A stretch of DNA of 64,000 bases. Source: Alexandriicola marinus. Its GTDB lineage: Bacteria > Pseudomonadota > Alphaproteobacteria > Rhodobacterales > Rhodobacteraceae. The stretch lies in contig NZ_RBVZ01000001.1 in the NCBI RefSeq assembly GCF_004000435.1, forward strand, positions 1 through 64,000, in the 5' to 3' direction. A model generated the notes under the pieces. That model was not told where the DNA came from, searched no databases, and saw only the letters and a program-made list of their open reading frames with translations. How positions within the stretch are numbered: position 1 is the stretch's first letter; every line of letters begins with the position of its first letter. Below are positions 54,136-62,661 of the stretch, piece after piece. The translations under genes and the position numbers were made by a program.

Positions 54136-54851
54136 TGCCGGCCCTGTCTGATCAGACCATCGTGATCACCGGTGCCGCGCAGGGCCTTGGCGCGGGCATC
54201 GCCCGGGTCTTTGCGGCGCAGGGCGCGGGCCGCCTGATCCTGATCGACAGGCAAGCGGACGCTCTGCGCGACATCAACGAGCAGATCGGCGGGGGGGCGG
54301 TCTGCATCACCTGCGATCTGGCCGATCCCGACGCCCTAGATGCCGCCCTTGCCCGGATCGACGGCCCTGTCGGCACGCTGATCCACAATGCCGCCATCCT
54401 CAGGCCGGAGCCGTTCGAACAGGTCAGCCTCGAGACGTTTCAGGCAACGATGGATGTCGGCATTCAGGCGGCGTTTCAGCTGGCGCAGGCCGTCTGGCCG
54501 GGGATGAAGGCCGGCGGCGGCGGGGCGCTGATATTCGTGTCGTCGCAATCGGGCATCAAGGGATTTGCCGACGAGACCGCCTATTGCGCCGCCAAACACG
54601 CGATCGAGGGTTTCTCCAAATGCCTCGCCATGGAGGGGGAGGCGCACGGCATCCTGTCCTGTACGATCACCCCCGGAAAAGCCATGCGCACCCCCATGTC
54701 CGAGCAGAATTACCCACCCGAATTGAAGGCCCAATGGGTGGAGCCCGACCGGCTCGCCCCGGCCTTTGTCCATATCGCCACCACCCGTGACCCCGCCCTG
54801 TCGGGGCAGCGGCTGAATGCGTGGCACCTGTCCGAACCGGAGTCCGCGTGA
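54135..54851 (+). CDS. Short-chain dehydrogenase/reductase
   Basis: 238 aa classical SDR. TGAAQGLGAGIAR (NAD(P) loop 12-24), HNAAILRPEPF, the catalytic Ser in FVSSQSGIKG and YCAAK with Tyr150 and Lys154. Coupled to both neighbours by TGATG overlaps. Oxidation of a secondary alcohol intermediate of the pathway is likely. Confidence 0.9.
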   Translation: MPALSDQTIVITGAAQGLGAGIARVFAAQGAGRLILIDRQADALRDINEQIGGGAVCITCDLADPDALDAALARIDGPVGTLIHNAAILRPEPFEQVSLETFQATMDVGIQAAFQLAQAVWPGMKAGGGGALIFVSSQSGIKGFADETAYCAAKHAIEGFSKCLAMEGEAHGILSCTITPGKAMRTPMSEQNYPPELKAQWVEPDRLAPAFVHIATTRDPALSGQRLNAWHLSEPESA

Positions 54852-56203
54852 TGCAGGAAATCTACGATTACATCGATGCCCATGCCGATGAGTTCGTGAA
54901 GGATCTTCAGACCTTCGTGCAACAACCCTCGATCTCGGCGCAGGATATCGGGCTGCGCGACTGTGCCGCGCTGATCCGCGACATGATGCACCGCGACGGG
55001 CTTCCGGCTGAGTTTCACGAACTGGAGGAGGGGCCGCCCGTCGTCTATGGCGAGATCCCTTCCAAATCGCGCAAGACGCTCTTGTGCTATTCGCATTACG
55101 ACGTGCAGCCTCCCGAACCCATCGAGGCCTGGACACATGGCGGTCCGTGGTCTGGCGCGGTGGTGGACGGCATTCTCTACGGGCGCGGCGCCACGGATAA
55201 CAAATCCGGGGTTCTGGCCTTCAACAAGGCGGCCAAGGCGTTCCTCGCGGTCCGGGGCGAAGTGCCCGTCGGCCTGAAACTGCTGATCGAGGGCGAGGAG
55301 GAGATCGGCTCTCCCAACCTCGGGCCCTGGGCGAAGAAGAACGCCAAGATGCTTGAGGCCGACGGGATGCATTGCCTTGATGGCAGCCTCGAAATCGGGG
55401 TCGAGGTGCCGGATGTCTCGCTCGGCCTGAAGTCGGTTCTGTTTGTTGAACTGATCGCGCGCGGGCCAAGGACGGATGTCCATTCCCTCAACGCGCCACT
55501 TGTGCCCAACCCGGTCTGGGATCTGGTACACGCGCTGGCCACGATCATGGATCGCAACAAGCGCATCCTGATACCCGACTGGGCCGAGGGCATCTACGAG
55601 CCCAACGAAGAGGACATGGGCTATCTGGAAGACAAGGCCGCGCGGATCGATTTCGATCAGCTCAAGGCCGAGATGGGCGTGGATGCCTTTGCGCTGGGTC
55701 GCGACGGAGTCGAGGCGCTCAAGGCCCGGACCTATGAACCCACGGCAAATATCCAGGGCATCACGGGCGGTTACACGGGGAAAGGCACCAAGACCATCGT
55801 GCCCGCCGAGGCCCGGGTGCGGATGGATTTCCGGCTTATCCCCAACATTTCGCCCGCCAAGGCCATCGTGAAGCTGCGCGATCACCTCAAGGCGCAAGGC
55901 TTCGACAATATCGAGGTGAAGGGTGAGCCGCGCACCGAAGATCCCTATAAGATCTCCGCCCGCGAAGACATCAGCCAGTCGATCATCGCCGCCGCCCACG
56001 AGGTTTATGGCGAGCCCCCGATCGTCAACGGCGTCTCGGCCGAGGGCGCAATCCTGAAACATGTCTGGATCCCCTGCGTCCTGACCGGTTTCGCCAATCC
56101 GGGCTGCAACCTGCATGCGCCTGACGAGAACATCCATGTCGATAAATACATCCGGGGCATCAAATACGCCGCCGCCATCATGGAACATTTTGGCCGCAGC
56201 TGA
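54851..56203 (+). CDS. M20-family metallodipeptidase (carnosinase/ArgE/DapE type)
   Basis: 450 aa. Full binuclear zinc site: CYSHYDVQP with His82 and Asp84, GRGATDNKSG with bridging Asp116, EGEEEIGS with catalytic Glu150 and ligand Glu151. A lid domain occupies about 210-330. The SHYDVQPPEP form is that of M20 dipeptidases acting on Xaa-amino acid bonds, not of the allantoate amidohydrolase AllC. Cytoplasmic. ATG overlaps the SDR stop. Confidence 0.92.
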   Translation: MQEIYDYIDAHADEFVKDLQTFVQQPSISAQDIGLRDCAALIRDMMHRDGLPAEFHELEEGPPVVYGEIPSKSRKTLLCYSHYDVQPPEPIEAWTHGGPWSGAVVDGILYGRGATDNKSGVLAFNKAAKAFLAVRGEVPVGLKLLIEGEEEIGSPNLGPWAKKNAKMLEADGMHCLDGSLEIGVEVPDVSLGLKSVLFVELIARGPRTDVHSLNAPLVPNPVWDLVHALATIMDRNKRILIPDWAEGIYEPNEEDMGYLEDKAARIDFDQLKAEMGVDAFALGRDGVEALKARTYEPTANIQGITGGYTGKGTKTIVPAEARVRMDFRLIPNISPAKAIVKLRDHLKAQGFDNIEVKGEPRTEDPYKISAREDISQSIIAAAHEVYGEPPIVNGVSAEGAILKHVWIPCVLTGFANPGCNLHAPDENIHVDKYIRGIKYAAAIMEHFGRS

Positions 56204-56226
56204 GCGCGCCGCGAAAGGACAACAGA

Positions 56227-57897
56227 ATGACCGTCGAAATCGCCTTTGACACCTATCACACCTACGATGCGATGACCGCGCATCTGCATGAACTGGCCGA
56301 GGCCTATCCGCAGCTCTGCACGCTGACTTCGATCGCCAAGACGTTCCGGGGCCGCGACGTCTGGTTCATGACGATCACCAATCCCGAAACCGGCCCCGCG
56401 CTTGAAAAGCCCGGCTTCTACATCGACGCGCAGATCCATGCCGAGGAACATGCCACCAGTGCCACGGCACTTTATGCCTGCTGGTATCTGCTTACGAATT
56501 ATGGCCGGGACAACGAGGTGACGCGGCTGGTCGATACCCAGGTCTTCTACATCATCCCGCGCATCAATCCCGACGGGGCGGAATACGCCCTGACAGCACC
56601 CTATCATCCGTGGTGCGGCAACGGGCGCTGCCTGCCCGGAGAGGACCGGATCGACGGGCTGATCCCGCAGGATATCAACGGCGACGGCTATATCGTGCAG
56701 ATGCGGGTCCCCGATCCCAAGGGCGAATGGAAGAAGGATGCAGCCGATCCGCGCATCCTCGTTCAGCGCGAGCCCGGCGAAGAGGGGGGCGAATATTTCC
56801 GCCTCTATCCCGAAGGCCTGATCGAGAATTACGACGGGGTCCATGTCCAGATCGATCCTCAAGAAGACGGGAACATGAACCGCAACTTCCCGATCAACTG
56901 GAGCCCGCGCGAATATGGTGCCGGGGATTATCCGTTCAGCGAACCCGAGGCCTTTGGCATGGGGCAGGTGATCCTGAACCATCCCAACATCGCCGGCATG
57001 TGCGCCTATCATACCCATGGCGGCATCATCCTGCGCCCGTCGATGATGAAGATGGATGCCGACATGAGCCCGCGCGACCTTGCCCTTTACAAGGATCTGG
57101 GTGCCGTGGGCGAACGGCTGACGGGCTATCCCACGATCTCCACCTACGAGGATTTCACGCCCGACAAGTCCAAGGCCCGGCACGGTAGCCTCAAGGATTG
57201 GGTCTATGAGGAGATGGGGATCATCTGTTTCTCAACCGAACTGTGGGATCTGGAACGCACGGCAGGCGTGCCGAAGGTCGGCTATTACAACCTCTATCCC
57301 CGCGATGACGAAACGACGCGGAAGGTCTTCAACTGGGTGGTCGAGAATGTGGGCGATCACGGATTCCGCGAGTGGGAGCCCTTCGATCATCCGCAACTCG
57401 GCCCGGTCGAGGTTGGCGGCATGGTCTACATCTGGTCCTATCGGAACCCGCCCGGGCACCTGCTCGAAGAGATTTGCCACAACAACGTGATGTTCAACCT
57501 CCGCCATGCCGCAGCCGCGCCGCGCGTCCTGATCGACGAGGTCAGTGTCGAGCCGCTGGGTGCCGATCTGCACAAGGTCACGGCCGTCGTGTCGAACCAT
57601 GGCTATCTGCCGACCAACCTGTCGGATGTGGCCGTGGAAAACGGTGTGGCCCGGCCCGTCGTCGTCTCGCTGGAATGCGACGGCGCGGAACTGGCCATGA
57701 ACCCGGCCGATGTGGCGCTTGGCAATCTGGCCGGCCGCAACGAACGCAAATACGCCTATTCCAACTGGGGGCAGCAATGGTCCCCGGTCACGAAAAAGGT
57801 GGAATGGCTGGTCAAGTCGCAGGCCTCGGGCGGCAGTGTCACCATCGTCGCGGCATCCCAGAAAGGCGGCACGTCGCGTCAGACTGTCACCCTCTGA
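56227..57897 (+). CDS. M14-family zinc carboxypeptidase with C-terminal beta domain
   Basis: 556 aa without signal peptide. Zinc motif HAEEH with His71 and Glu74, third ligand in CAYHTHGGI (about 259-267) and the catalytic Glu338 in CFSTELWDLER. Residues from about 450 form an extra beta-rich domain (VSVEPLGADLHKVTAVV onward), common in cytoplasmic M14 proteins of unknown substrate. Last gene of the thirteen-gene run. Together with M32 and M20 enzymes it would trim C-terminal residues from an imported peptide-like compound. Confidence 0.9.
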   Translation: MTVEIAFDTYHTYDAMTAHLHELAEAYPQLCTLTSIAKTFRGRDVWFMTITNPETGPALEKPGFYIDAQIHAEEHATSATALYACWYLLTNYGRDNEVTRLVDTQVFYIIPRINPDGAEYALTAPYHPWCGNGRCLPGEDRIDGLIPQDINGDGYIVQMRVPDPKGEWKKDAADPRILVQREPGEEGGEYFRLYPEGLIENYDGVHVQIDPQEDGNMNRNFPINWSPREYGAGDYPFSEPEAFGMGQVILNHPNIAGMCAYHTHGGIILRPSMMKMDADMSPRDLALYKDLGAVGERLTGYPTISTYEDFTPDKSKARHGSLKDWVYEEMGIICFSTELWDLERTAGVPKVGYYNLYPRDDETTRKVFNWVVENVGDHGFREWEPFDHPQLGPVEVGGMVYIWSYRNPPGHLLEEICHNNVMFNLRHAAAAPRVLIDEVSVEPLGADLHKVTAVVSNHGYLPTNLSDVAVENGVARPVVVSLECDGAELAMNPADVALGNLAGRNERKYAYSNWGQQWSPVTKKVEWLVKSQASGGSVTIVAASQKGGTSRQTVTL

Positions 57898-57901
57898 GGC
57901 G

Positions 57902-57916
57902 GCCCCGTGCGGGGGC
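57902..57916 (+). terminator. Short GC hairpin after the M14 gene
   Basis: GCCCC and GGGGC arms around five bases, five bases after the stop at 57897. Weak, with no U-run; the gap to the next gene (264 bases) otherwise shows nothing recognisable apart from the expected promoter of the metal operon. Confidence 0.25.
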
Positions 57917-58161
57917 GCGCCCGGGTTGAGTGCGCTGCGGACCTGATGGTCCTCAGCGTCGCCCGGGTCGTCCTGGGGGTCAACGGCTGCACGTCGTCGG
58001 GCTCGATGATCCGGTCATGGCGGTGGGCGCAGCAGGTCCAGACCAGGGCGCGCGCCCCGAATTCTGCCGGTTCGCATGGATCCGGCACGGCATCGGCTTG
58101 CACTCTCCGGCGATCTCGAACAGGTTTCGTCCACCCTTGTGATTGAACCGGATCGTCCGAC

Positions 58162-58740
58162 ATGCCGCGCAGATTGATGATTGCTGTTGCCGCTTTGGCA
58201 GGCATCGCCGCGATTCTGGCAATCGTCATGCTTCCTGACCGGGAGCGGATCTCGGAGACCGAGGCGTTTACGGCGCCCGGGCTTGATCCCCTGACGATCG
58301 AGGATGCGCGGACGGAATTCTGGCGCCTAACCCCGGCATTACTGCTTGTCGTCTATGATGCCTTCGGAAAGACCGAAGAAGACGCGATCTATGACACGCT
58401 GGCCGACGTGACGCATGGTGAGGCGCTGGAATACCTCTACCTTGAACGGGTGGGCGCCATGGCCGGAGGCGGGCTCGAGGAGGCGGATCAGACGATCCAC
58501 GAAATCAAGTTGTTGAACACGCGGGTGGAGCGCGCGGAAGACGGCCTGTTGATCGACGCGTCCTGGCAGGTGATCGGAACTGTCGGACATGCCGAGCATC
58601 TTCATGTGCGCGGCAATACCTACAGCGCCAATCTGGCGGTATCCCCCGTCGAGGGGGCCTGGCGGATCACGGATTTCGAATTAACTGACGTCAGCAGAGA
58701 AGAGGCGGGACAAACCTTCCTCGCACCGCAGACGAACTGA
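58162..58740 (+). CDS. Membrane-anchored protein of unknown family, first gene of second metal ABC operon
   Basis: 192 aa. One N-terminal membrane anchor (about 5-22, MIAVAALAGIAAILAIVML), then an extracytoplasmic alpha/beta domain. It has a His cluster GHAEHLHVRGN near 142-152 followed by GAWRITDFEL. The family was not recognised. Its stop overlaps the ATPase start (TGATG), so it is part of the ABC operon; the HxxHxH pattern suggests metal contact or a link between permease and binding protein. No similarity to the DUF3299 or ZrgA proteins of the first module is obvious. Confidence 0.8.
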   Translation: MPRRLMIAVAALAGIAAILAIVMLPDRERISETEAFTAPGLDPLTIEDARTEFWRLTPALLLVVYDAFGKTEEDAIYDTLADVTHGEALEYLYLERVGAMAGGGLEEADQTIHEIKLLNTRVERAEDGLLIDASWQVIGTVGHAEHLHVRGNTYSANLAVSPVEGAWRITDFELTDVSREEAGQTFLAPQTN

Positions 58741-59408
58741 TGGTCAGGATCGAAGAACTCACATTCGGCTATGGCGCGGGCGGCTTCCGACTCCGCGTTC
58801 CGGATTTCACGTTGCAGGACGGCGAGCGCGTGGCAATTGTCGGCCCCAGCGGCAGTGGGAAGACCACGCTTCTCAACCTGATCGCGGGCATTCTGACGCC
58901 CGATCAGGGGCGGATCGAGGTTGCTGGCACCGAAGTCTCGAACCTTGCCGATGCCGAGCGTCGGAAATTCAGGGCAAGCCGGATCGGCTTTGTCTTTCAG
59001 GATTTCGCCTTGCTCGATTATCTGCCCGCACGGCAGAACATCCTTTATCCCTATCGCATCACGCCGGCCCTGATCCTTGATGCCGAAGCGCGCGACAGGG
59101 CCGAGACCCTCGCCGTGGCCTGCGGGATCGGCGACAAGCTGGATCGTCACCCGTCCGAACTGAGCCAGGGGGAACAACAGCGCGTGGCGATCTGTCGGGC
59201 GCTGGTCACTAAGCCGAGGCTGATCCTGTCGGATGAGGCCACGGGCAATCTCGATCCCGATAGCAAGGCACGTATCCTCGACCTGCTTTTTGAACGCGCG
59301 GCCGATGCCGGCGCCTCTGTTCTGGCGGTGACACATGATCACGAACTGCTCCCGCGGTTCGGGCGCATCGTCGATTTCGCGCAGTTCCGCGAGGTGGATG
59401 CGGCATGA
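58740..59408 (+). CDS. ABC transporter ATP-binding protein (LolD/MacB type) of second metal module
   Basis: 222 aa. Walker A GPSGSGKTT at about 35-43, Q-loop in FVFQDFALLDYLPA, signature LSQGEQQR near 140, Walker B LILSDEATGNLDPD near 160, H-loop in THDHEL. Paralogous to the ATPase at 13481 in the zinc operon and, like it, coupled (four-base overlap) to an FtsX-like permease. ZnuC-type ATPases look different, so the following ZnuA-like protein is not served by a standard ZnuBC pair. Confidence 0.92.
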   Translation: MVRIEELTFGYGAGGFRLRVPDFTLQDGERVAIVGPSGSGKTTLLNLIAGILTPDQGRIEVAGTEVSNLADAERRKFRASRIGFVFQDFALLDYLPARQNILYPYRITPALILDAEARDRAETLAVACGIGDKLDRHPSELSQGEQQRVAICRALVTKPRLILSDEATGNLDPDSKARILDLLFERAADAGASVLAVTHDHELLPRFGRIVDFAQFREVDAA

Positions 59409-60574
59409 ATGCGCTGTTCCTTGCCTTCGCCTACCTGCGCTATCACTGGGGCCGCAGCCTTGTGCTGGTTCTCGTCACTGCGCTGATCCTTTTCGTGCCG
59501 GTGGCGACACAGACCCTCCTGTCGACAAGCGAACGCGCGCTGGTGGCCCGGGGGGAGGCGACACCTCTTCTGTTGGGGAGCCGGGGGTCGCAGCTCGATC
59601 TGACGATGGCGGCGCTGTATTTTTCCGACGAACGGCCGGACCCGGTGGAAATGCGCGAGGTCGAGACCATCTGGAACAGCGGGCTTGGCATCCCGATCCC
59701 GGTTCACACGGCGTTTGCGTCGTCCGGGTTCCGGATCGTTGGCACCACGCTCGACTATTTCGATTTTCGCGATCTGACCATCGCGGACGGGCGTGGCCTG
59801 TCGGTTCTGGGCGATGCGGTGATCGGCGCGGACGTGGCCGAGGCGCTGGGCAAGGGTGTCGGAGACAGCCTCGTGTCCTCGCCGGAAAACCTGTTCGATC
59901 TTGACGGGGTCTACCCTCTCGAGATGCCGATCGTGGGCGTTCTGGAGCAGACGAACACCCCCGATGATCAGGCGGTTTTTGTTGATATCAAGACGGCCTG
60001 GGTGATCCAGGGCATCGGTCACGGGCATGAAGATGTCGTCACAGCCGCCGACATCGCGGCCGGAACCGACGCGCTCGCCAATGCGGCCGTCGTCCAGTAC
60101 CAGCGGATCACGCCCGACAATATAGAAAGCTTTCATTTCCATGGAAGCCAGGACGATTTCCCGGCGTCGGCCGTCATCATCGTGCCGAATGACACGCGGT
60201 CTGCGACGATCCTCAAGGGCCGCTACCTCGATACCGAAGGTCCGTCCCAGTTGATTGAACCGGCGGGCGTGATCCGGGGCCTTGTGGACCGGATCTTCCG
60301 GATCAAGGCCCTTCTTGACGGGGTCACCGCGATCATCGCCATTGCCGCCTTTGCCGCGATCGGGCTTGCCGTTTTCCTGAGTTACCGCCTCCGCGCGCGC
60401 GAGATCGCGACGGCTGTCAAACTCGGCGCACGACGCGGCATGGTCCTGCGCCTCTTGGCGGCGGAGACAGTTACGCTATTGTTATTGTCGGGGGGTATCG
60501 CCGCTGTCGGCGCCGTCGTGACGGCCCGGAACGCGGAAGCCTGGGTTGGTTGGATGCTCGCCCTTGGTGCTTAA
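59405..60574 (+). CDS. FtsX-like ABC permease, paralogue of the Zrg permease, lacking a last membrane segment
   Basis: 389 aa. N-terminal membrane segment (LVLVLVTALILFVPVAT), a large extracytoplasmic domain, and only two further segments (about 303-325 and 350-370); the chain stops at WVGWMLALGA, where the permease at 14173 continues through one more helix. Shared with that protein: GDAVIGADVAEALGKGVGD and VGVLEQTNTPDDQAVFV. The C-terminal coupling motif LRAREIATAVKLGARRG is intact. The missing fourth helix may be real or a frameshift. Confidence 0.85.
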   Translation: MNALFLAFAYLRYHWGRSLVLVLVTALILFVPVATQTLLSTSERALVARGEATPLLLGSRGSQLDLTMAALYFSDERPDPVEMREVETIWNSGLGIPIPVHTAFASSGFRIVGTTLDYFDFRDLTIADGRGLSVLGDAVIGADVAEALGKGVGDSLVSSPENLFDLDGVYPLEMPIVGVLEQTNTPDDQAVFVDIKTAWVIQGIGHGHEDVVTAADIAAGTDALANAAVVQYQRITPDNIESFHFHGSQDDFPASAVIIVPNDTRSATILKGRYLDTEGPSQLIEPAGVIRGLVDRIFRIKALLDGVTAIIAIAAFAAIGLAVFLSYRLRAREIATAVKLGARRGMVLRLLAAETVTLLLLSGGIAAVGAVVTARNAEAWVGWMLALGA

Positions 60575-60590
60575 TAGGACAGGAGGTCCC

Positions 60591-61361
60591 ATGAAACGTC
60601 ATTTCATCGTTGCGAGCCTTGCCGGATTGATCGGAGCTGCGCCCGCGCTGGCGCATTACGGTATGATCATCCCGAACGACCCGATGATAAGCCAGGAAGA
60701 CGGACGAAGCGTTGCGTTGACCATGTCGTTTTCGCATCCCTTCGAGATGGACGGCATGATGCTGGATCGACCTGTGTCCTTCTCGGTCACCCATGAGGGA
60801 ACGACGACGGATCTGCTTGGCGATCTGCAGGATGCGACGATCATGGACGATCAGGGCTATACGCTCGATTACCCGCTGGACCGCCCCGGCACATATGTCT
60901 TCGCGATGGAGCCGCAGCCTTATTGGGAACCTGCCGAGGACGCCTTCATCATCCATTATACAAAGACCTACGTGACGGCCTATGGCGATGACGACGGCTG
61001 GGACACCGAACTGGGCCTCAAGACCGAGATAGTCCCGCTTTCCAAGCCCTTCGGCCTTTGGGAACACAACGTCTTTCAGGGGATCGTCAAGATGGACGGC
61101 GAGCCCGTCCCCTATGCCGAGGTCGAGGTGGAATTCTTCAACGATGGCGCGGGCGCAACCGTTCCGGACGAGTTGATGATCACCCAGACCGTCAAGGCCG
61201 ACCAGAACGGCGTGTTCACCTATGCGCCGCCGTCCGATGGCTGGTGGGGCTTTGCCGCGCTCAATACCGCCGATTACACGCTTCCGCAGGATGGCGAGGA
61301 CAAGGCCGTCGAACTGGGCGCCGTGATCTGGGTGCATTTCGAAGACTGGACGGGCCAGTGA
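60591..61361 (+). CDS. DUF4198 exported protein with predicted N-terminal histidine (NikK-like)
   Basis: 256 aa. Signal peptide cleaved after ALA (residue 21), so the mature chain would start His22-Tyr-Gly-Met. DUF4198 features: SFSHPFEMDGM, LWEHNVFQGIVKMDGEPVP and a C-terminal Ig-like part ending ALNTADYTLPQDGEDK. DUF4198/NikK proteins accompany nickel and cobalt transporters as extracytoplasmic metal binders. AGGAGG lies eight bases before the ATG. GTGA overlap with the next gene. Confidence 0.88.
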   Translation: MKRHFIVASLAGLIGAAPALAHYGMIIPNDPMISQEDGRSVALTMSFSHPFEMDGMMLDRPVSFSVTHEGTTTDLLGDLQDATIMDDQGYTLDYPLDRPGTYVFAMEPQPYWEPAEDAFIIHYTKTYVTAYGDDDGWDTELGLKTEIVPLSKPFGLWEHNVFQGIVKMDGEPVPYAEVEVEFFNDGAGATVPDELMITQTVKADQNGVFTYAPPSDGWWGFAALNTADYTLPQDGEDKAVELGAVIWVHFEDWTGQ

Positions 61362-61693
61362 TCCGAGCGTTCGCTCTTGCCGCTGTCGTGACCGCCGCTC
61401 CGATCGGGGCGGCGGCACACCAGCTGATCGTATTCGCGTCGGTGGATTGCGAAACGGTTTTGGTCGAGGCAAAATTCTCGAACGGAAACCCGGTCCAGCT
61501 GGCGGATGTGCGGGTGCTTGATGGCGACAACGTCCTTCAGACGACCCTCGATATCGGTGAAGACGGCACCGTGGAGATCCCGCTCGACAGCGTCGATCAT
61601 TCCGGGGGCCTCGTGATCGAGGTCGATACCGGCAATCACGACAATTACTGGATCGTGACGCCCGAAGACATTGCGCGCAATTGCGGGAGCTGA
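61358..61693 (+). CDS. Small exported protein with predicted N-terminal histidine, metal-module accessory
   Basis: 111 aa, GTG start overlapping the DUF4198 stop. Signal peptide MIRAFALAAVVTAAPIGAAA, cleavage predicted before His21, leaving a mature chain of about 90 residues (HQLIVFASVDCETVLVEAKF at its start) that looks like one beta-sandwich domain with Cys near 30 and Cys near 109. It resembles the soluble part of NikL-type accessory proteins in outline only; family not firmly recognised. Two bases separate it from the ZnuA-like gene. Confidence 0.8.
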   Translation: MIRAFALAAVVTAAPIGAAAHQLIVFASVDCETVLVEAKFSNGNPVQLADVRVLDGDNVLQTTLDIGEDGTVEIPLDSVDHSGGLVIEVDTGNHDNYWIVTPEDIARNCGS

Positions 61694-61695
61694 TC

Positions 61696-62598
61696 GTGGC
61701 ACGGTTTCACAAGACTATTTTGGCCGGGTGCCTCATGTTGATGCCGCTTGGCGCCGCCGCGCAGGAAAGGCCGGTCGTCGTGACGGTCAATTATCCCCTG
61801 AAATTTTTGGCCGAGCAGCTGTTGGGCGATGCGGCGGAGGTTGTCTTTCCCGTGCCCGAAGATGTCGATCCGTCGTTCTGGCGACCGTCCATCTCGGACA
61901 TCAGCATGATCCAGTCCGCCGACCTGATCCTTCTGAACGGCGCCGGTTTCGCGACATGGGTCGACCGCGTCTCGCTGCCCCGTGCGCGCATCGTCAACAC
62001 GAGCGCCGCGATCGAAGGCAGTTTCATTGCGACCCAGAGCATCACACACAGCCATGGCGACGGGGGCGAGCATTCGCACGAAGGGACAGCCTCTTACCTG
62101 TGGCTCGACCCGACGCTGGCGGCTGCGCAGGCAGAGGCCATCGCCGGGGCGGTTGCCACACGGGGGCTGGCGCCCGCCGATGACGTCGAGGCCCGCCTCG
62201 AGAGTCTTCGCGCCGAACTGATGGAGCTTGACGCCGAGGCGCGCGACGCGCTCGCACCCGCGCAGGGGATCGCGATGATCGCGACCCACCCCCGCTATCA
62301 ATATCTGGCGCGTGCCTACGGCCTCTCCGTCGCGTCGCTCGAATGGGACGCTGGCGCCATGCCCGGAGACGAAGATCTCGCCGATCTCGAGGCGCTGATC
62401 GAGGACACCGGGGCGCGTATCCTGATCTGGGAAAGCGAACCTCCTGCGGCAGCGATTGATGCGACCAATGCGCTCGGCGTCGAAAGCACGATCTTCAACC
62501 CGCTTTCGGGAGCCACGGCCGGAGCCTCCTTCTTCGAGGCATTCTCCGGCGCGGTGTCCGATCTCGCGGATGCGGCATCGCGCGTTCCGGGCAATTGA
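61696..62598 (+). CDS. ZnuA/TroA-like metal-binding protein with two canonical His ligands missing
   Basis: 300 aa; GTG at 61696 chosen because GGGAG lies eight bases upstream. Signal cleavage near AAA|QE. The cluster A-I fold is clear: VNYPLKFLAEQLLGDAAEV, SFWRPSISDISMIQSADLIL, a His strip with His118, His120, His126 and His128, TASYLWLDPTLAA, ATHPRYQYLARAYGL with His198, and LIWESEPPAAA. In ZnuA the segment DPHxYxPxPSD gives the first His and PHxWLDP the second; here these positions are Ser60 and Tyr134. Metal specificity is therefore likely altered. No ZnuB or ZnuC gene accompanies it; the FtsX-type ABC pair does. Confidence 0.88.
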   Translation: MARFHKTILAGCLMLMPLGAAAQERPVVVTVNYPLKFLAEQLLGDAAEVVFPVPEDVDPSFWRPSISDISMIQSADLILLNGAGFATWVDRVSLPRARIVNTSAAIEGSFIATQSITHSHGDGGEHSHEGTASYLWLDPTLAAAQAEAIAGAVATRGLAPADDVEARLESLRAELMELDAEARDALAPAQGIAMIATHPRYQYLARAYGLSVASLEWDAGAMPGDEDLADLEALIEDTGARILIWESEPPAAAIDATNALGVESTIFNPLSGATAGASFFEAFSGAVSDLADAASRVPGN

Positions 62599-62661
62599 GC
62601 CGAGGATAGCCACTCGAGGGCATCGCGCAGCCCGGTCTTTGGCTGGTCGTGGATTTGCGGA

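Noticed and set aside
54851-56203. M20 protein considered as allantoate amidohydrolase (AllC) to complete an allantoin pathway
   Set aside because: Its motifs and 450-residue length match the carnosinase-type dipeptidases, not AllC.
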